Assembly (NCBI RefSeq): GCF_003480435.1
Contig: NZ_QUJB01000014.1
Location: 8,820 to 72,819 of the forward strand
DNA: 64,000 bases
DNA from: Clostridium sp. AM30-24
GTDB lineage: Bacteria > Bacillota > Clostridia > Lachnospirales > Lachnospiraceae
Direction of reading: 5' to 3'
Positions 62,207 to 64,000 of this stretch are shown here, one piece after another. The position numbers and the translations under genes were made by a program. Every line of letters begins with the position of its first letter. Positions within the stretch are counted from its first letter, which is position 1. The notes under the pieces were generated by a model. The model did no database searches. It had not been told where the DNA came from and saw only the letters and a list, made by a program, of their open reading frames with translations.

Positions 62207-63550
62207 ATGGGATATACAGGATTTGAGCGCCTGTGGCTGTTCTTTGCGTTCAGCTTTTTCGGCTGGGTCCTTGAGACTGCAATGGCGGCAGTGCGGAGAA
62301 GAAGGCTCGTAAACAGAGGACTTGTGAACGGGCCGCTCTGTGTGATCTATGGTATTACGGGAACAGCGCTGCTGGTCGTATGCCGGGAACTGCATGGAAT
62401 CTGGCTGTTTCTTGGCAGTATGATCTTTTCAACGCTGGCCGAGTGGATCGCAGGTCATGTGATCGAGAAAATGTACCACGAGCGGTGGTGGGATTACTCC
62501 GGGATCACAGGCAATCTTGACGGATATATCTGTCTGCCGGTGTCAATTTTCTGGGGAGCTTTGGGAACCGTTACGATGCGCTGGGGCGCACCGGTCCTTG
62601 TTCGGGTATTCCGGATGATCCCGCGGACTCCGGGACATCTGCTCATGTGGATCCTGACCGGGGTGCTGGTGCTGGATATCACGGCGACGATTTGCATTCT
62701 GTCTGGAAGAAGCCGGAGGATCCGCCAATGGGAAGGTGTGGACTCCTGGCTTACAGGTGTGAGTTCCAGACTGGAACGGAACATCTATCGGTGGGTGGAC
62801 CACCGTATCCGGAACGCGTATCCGGAGGCGGCGTACCGGGAGGAGCTTCAGGCGGAGGCAGAGCAGAGAAAGACGACCTTCGCCTATGGACTATGCTTTT
62901 ATAAGATCGTCCTGCTCCTCATAATCGGCGCCTTTCTCGGCGATCTTGTGGAGACGATCTTTTGCAGGGTGACGGCTGGAGTTTGGATGAGCCGCAGCAG
63001 CTTTGTCTGGGGACCCTTCAGCATCGTCTGGGGCGTGGCTCTGGCGGCGGCAACGATGCTGCTGTACCGCTATCGGAATTATTCAGACCGTTTTTTATTT
63101 TTTATGGGAACATTTCTTGGCGGTGCTTATGAGTATACCTGCAGCGTCTTGACGGAATTATGTTTTGGAAAGGTGTTCTGGGATTACAGCAAGATCCCCT
63201 TTAACCTTGGCGGACGGATCAATCTTCTGTACTGCTTTTTCTGGGGAATCGCGGCGGTCGTATGGATCAAGGGTATCTATCCGGTAATGTCTGCATGGAT
63301 CGAAAAGATTCCGATGAGATTTGGAAAGGCGGCGACATGGATACTGCTTGTGTTCTTTTGCGTGGATATGGCGGTTTCCGGACTGGCGCTTGTGCGGAGC
63401 AGCGAGAGGGAAAAGGGGATCCCGGCGGATTCTGCGTGGCAGCAGGTGATGGATGAGCATTATGGGGATGAGGTGCTTAAAAAGATCTATCCGAATGCGC
63501 TGAAGGTGGAAAGCTCATCGGGCAGCCGGTCTGGTACGCGGACAGAATAG
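62207..63550 (+). CDS. Duplicated CmpB-type (putative ABC transporter permease) membrane protein
   Basis: The protein has 447 residues and two related halves. Half 1 has FSFFGWVLETAMAAVRRRRL and RGLVNGPLCVIYG; half 2 has GAFLGDLVETIFCRVTAGVW and SSFVWGPFSIVWG. Both continue through WWDYSGITGNLDGYICL and FWDYSKIPFNLGGRINLLY. This is the PF06541 'putative ABC transporter permease' family, usually one copy of about 200 residues. The transported substrate is unknown and no ATPase gene is adjacent. Confidence 0.85.
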   Translation: MGYTGFERLWLFFAFSFFGWVLETAMAAVRRRRLVNRGLVNGPLCVIYGITGTALLVVCRELHGIWLFLGSMIFSTLAEWIAGHVIEKMYHERWWDYSGITGNLDGYICLPVSIFWGALGTVTMRWGAPVLVRVFRMIPRTPGHLLMWILTGVLVLDITATICILSGRSRRIRQWEGVDSWLTGVSSRLERNIYRWVDHRIRNAYPEAAYREELQAEAEQRKTTFAYGLCFYKIVLLLIIGAFLGDLVETIFCRVTAGVWMSRSSFVWGPFSIVWGVALAAATMLLYRYRNYSDRFLFFMGTFLGGAYEYTCSVLTELCFGKVFWDYSKIPFNLGGRINLLYCFFWGIAAVVWIKGIYPVMSAWIEKIPMRFGKAATWILLVFFCVDMAVSGLALVRSSEREKGIPADSAWQQVMDEHYGDEVLKKIYPNALKVESSSGSRSGTRTE

Positions 63551-63570
63551 AAACGGAATGAAAGGAAAAA

Positions 63571-63616
63571 GAATTGGCTGGTACTTCAAATCGAGTACCA
63601 GCCAATTCAGTATTTT
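63571..63616 (+). terminator. Terminator of the CmpB-like gene
   Basis: GAATTGGCTGGTACT pairs with AGTACCAGCCAATTC, followed by AGTATTTT. Confidence 0.92.
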
Positions 63617-63639
63617 AACAAGAATCAGCAAGAATTCTC

Positions 63640-63655
63640 CCACCTCTATAGGTGG
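63640..63655 (+). repeat. IS200/IS605-type terminal hairpin
   Basis: CCACC-TCTATA-GGTGG, flanked by GAATTCTC and TGAGATGAATTGC. Such short hairpins mark IS200/IS605 ends, where the Y1 transposase binds single-stranded DNA. Confidence 0.55.
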
Positions 63656-63833
63656 TGAGATGAATTGCTATCTCTTGCATAGTGCCATAGTTGGCATGTA
63701 AATATCAGATTATTGCACATAGCTGTGCTGTGTATTGTAAACTTCTCATATATTGATTTTTGCAGTCGTGCTATATCATCAATCCTGAATACAATGAATA
63801 AGCCTGAAGGAAAAATATATTGCAGGTCAAACA

Positions 63834-63845
63834 GAACAAACGTTC
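63834..63845. promoter_or_regulatory. LexA/SOS-like box
   Basis: GAACAAACGTTC matches the core of the Firmicute SOS box GAAC-N4-GTTC. It lies 11 bases upstream of the -35 of the tnpA promoter. Confidence 0.45.
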
Positions 63846-63855
63846 TAAAATATGA

Positions 63856-63884
63856 TAGACAAACGATCTCATTTGCGATATAAT
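63856..63884 (+). promoter_or_regulatory. Promoter of tnpA
   Basis: TAGACA, a 17-base spacer, TATAAT. It is 35 bases upstream of the tnpA ATG. Confidence 0.6.
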
Positions 63885-63919
63885 TAAATCAGTCGAAATA
63901 AAAAGAAAGGCTGATAAAT

Positions 63920-64000
63920 ATGAGAGAACTTGACAATAATGCACATTCAGTATTTTTACTCTATTATCATCTGATCCTGGTCGTAAAGTACCGGAAAAAG
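63920..64000 (+). CDS. tnpA: IS200/IS605 family transposase TnpA (5' end, partial)
   Basis: Twenty-seven codons read MRELDNNAHSVFLLYYHLIL followed by VVKYRKK up to the window edge. This is the usual N-terminus of Y1 (HUH) transposases of the IS200/IS605 family. AAAGAAAGGCTGATAAAT precedes the ATG. The catalytic HUH and Tyr residues are outside the window. Confidence 0.88.
   Translation, partial: MRELDNNAHSVFLLYYHLILVVKYRKK

Larger units (their letters stand above)
63551..63919. other. Intergenic region up to the IS transposase
   Basis: It holds the CmpB-like gene terminator, an IS200/IS605-type terminal hairpin at 63640-63655, an SOS-like box and the tnpA promoter. No gene was found in it. 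Confidence 0.7.
63620..64000 (+). mobile_element. Left part of an IS200/IS605-family element (partial)
   Basis: The tnpA start at 63920 defines the element. The exact left end is not visible, but a small hairpin (CCACC, six bases, GGTGG at 63640-63655) followed by GAGATGAATTGC is typical of IS200/IS605 ends and lies soon after the preceding gene's terminator. The rest of the element is outside the window. Confidence 0.65.

Noticed and set aside
62073..62312. 79-codon ORF ahead of the CmpB-like gene
   Set aside because: It overlaps the true gene out of frame and lacks a convincing ribosome site.

Overview
This window is chromosomal DNA from a spore-forming Clostridia member, most likely a Lachnospiraceae (Clostridium cluster XIVa) gut anaerobe. 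The evidence is spo0A, pyruvate phosphate dikinase, a GdhA that closely resembles the recalled Clostridium symbiosum enzyme, many LytTR/GHKL regulators, choline-binding-like wall repeats, and a typical cluster XIVa conjugative element. No rRNA, tRNA or CRISPR array was seen.

Region 1 (1 to about 14785) is the right part of an integrative and conjugative element (ICE). Its conjugation block holds an NlpC/P60 tail, DUF4315, DUF4366, topoisomerase III, a Cys-rich VLP protein, a giant ArdA/ArdC-like/YodL/DUF4316 fusion and a transposon-transfer assisting protein. A convergent block holds relaxase, MobC and an XRE regulator. An AT-rich cargo follows (9.7-11.3 kb): an 8-codon leader peptide of the macrolide-stalling type, attenuator hairpins, a KTR zinc-ribbon protein and a divergent Cfr/RlmN-family radical SAM rRNA methylase. 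The element ends with a sigma factor, an HTH protein, a structured non-coding stretch, TnpW and a large serine recombinase. Its right end sits inside a HipA-kinase gene, whose 3' part remains at 14783-15388.

Region 2 (15.4-38.4 kb) is core chromosome. It holds CIRCE-controlled hsp20-clpB, pyroglutamyl peptidase, methionine aminopeptidase and a PRTase-like protein. Next comes an ilv operon (ilvB-ilvN-ilvC-ilvD) behind a branched-chain amino acid leader-peptide attenuator, then a DUF815 ATPase, spo0A, glgA, a YuiD-like membrane protein, ppdK, a ribokinase-like gene and a second, oppositely oriented ilvB-ilvN pair.

Region 3 (38.6-50.8 kb) is accessory. Two near-duplicate LytTR response regulators flank what looks like a split sensor kinase, with the ATPase on one polypeptide and the H-box histidine on another. 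An AT-rich island of exported proteins follows: a membrane-anchored protein, a lipoprotein, a 920-residue beta-helix/wall-binding protein and smaller wall-binding proteins. A decayed abiE toxin-antitoxin locus interrupts the series.

Region 4 (51-63.6 kb) holds a DtxR-family repressor facing a DUF2325-DUF3793-flavodoxin cluster with three DtxR-like boxes. It continues with a GGDEF-like/winged-helix regulator divergent from gdhA, a 2-hydroxyacid dehydrogenase, an M20 amidohydrolase, an APC permease and a duplicated CmpB-type membrane protein. The window ends in the first 27 codons of an IS200/IS605 TnpA.
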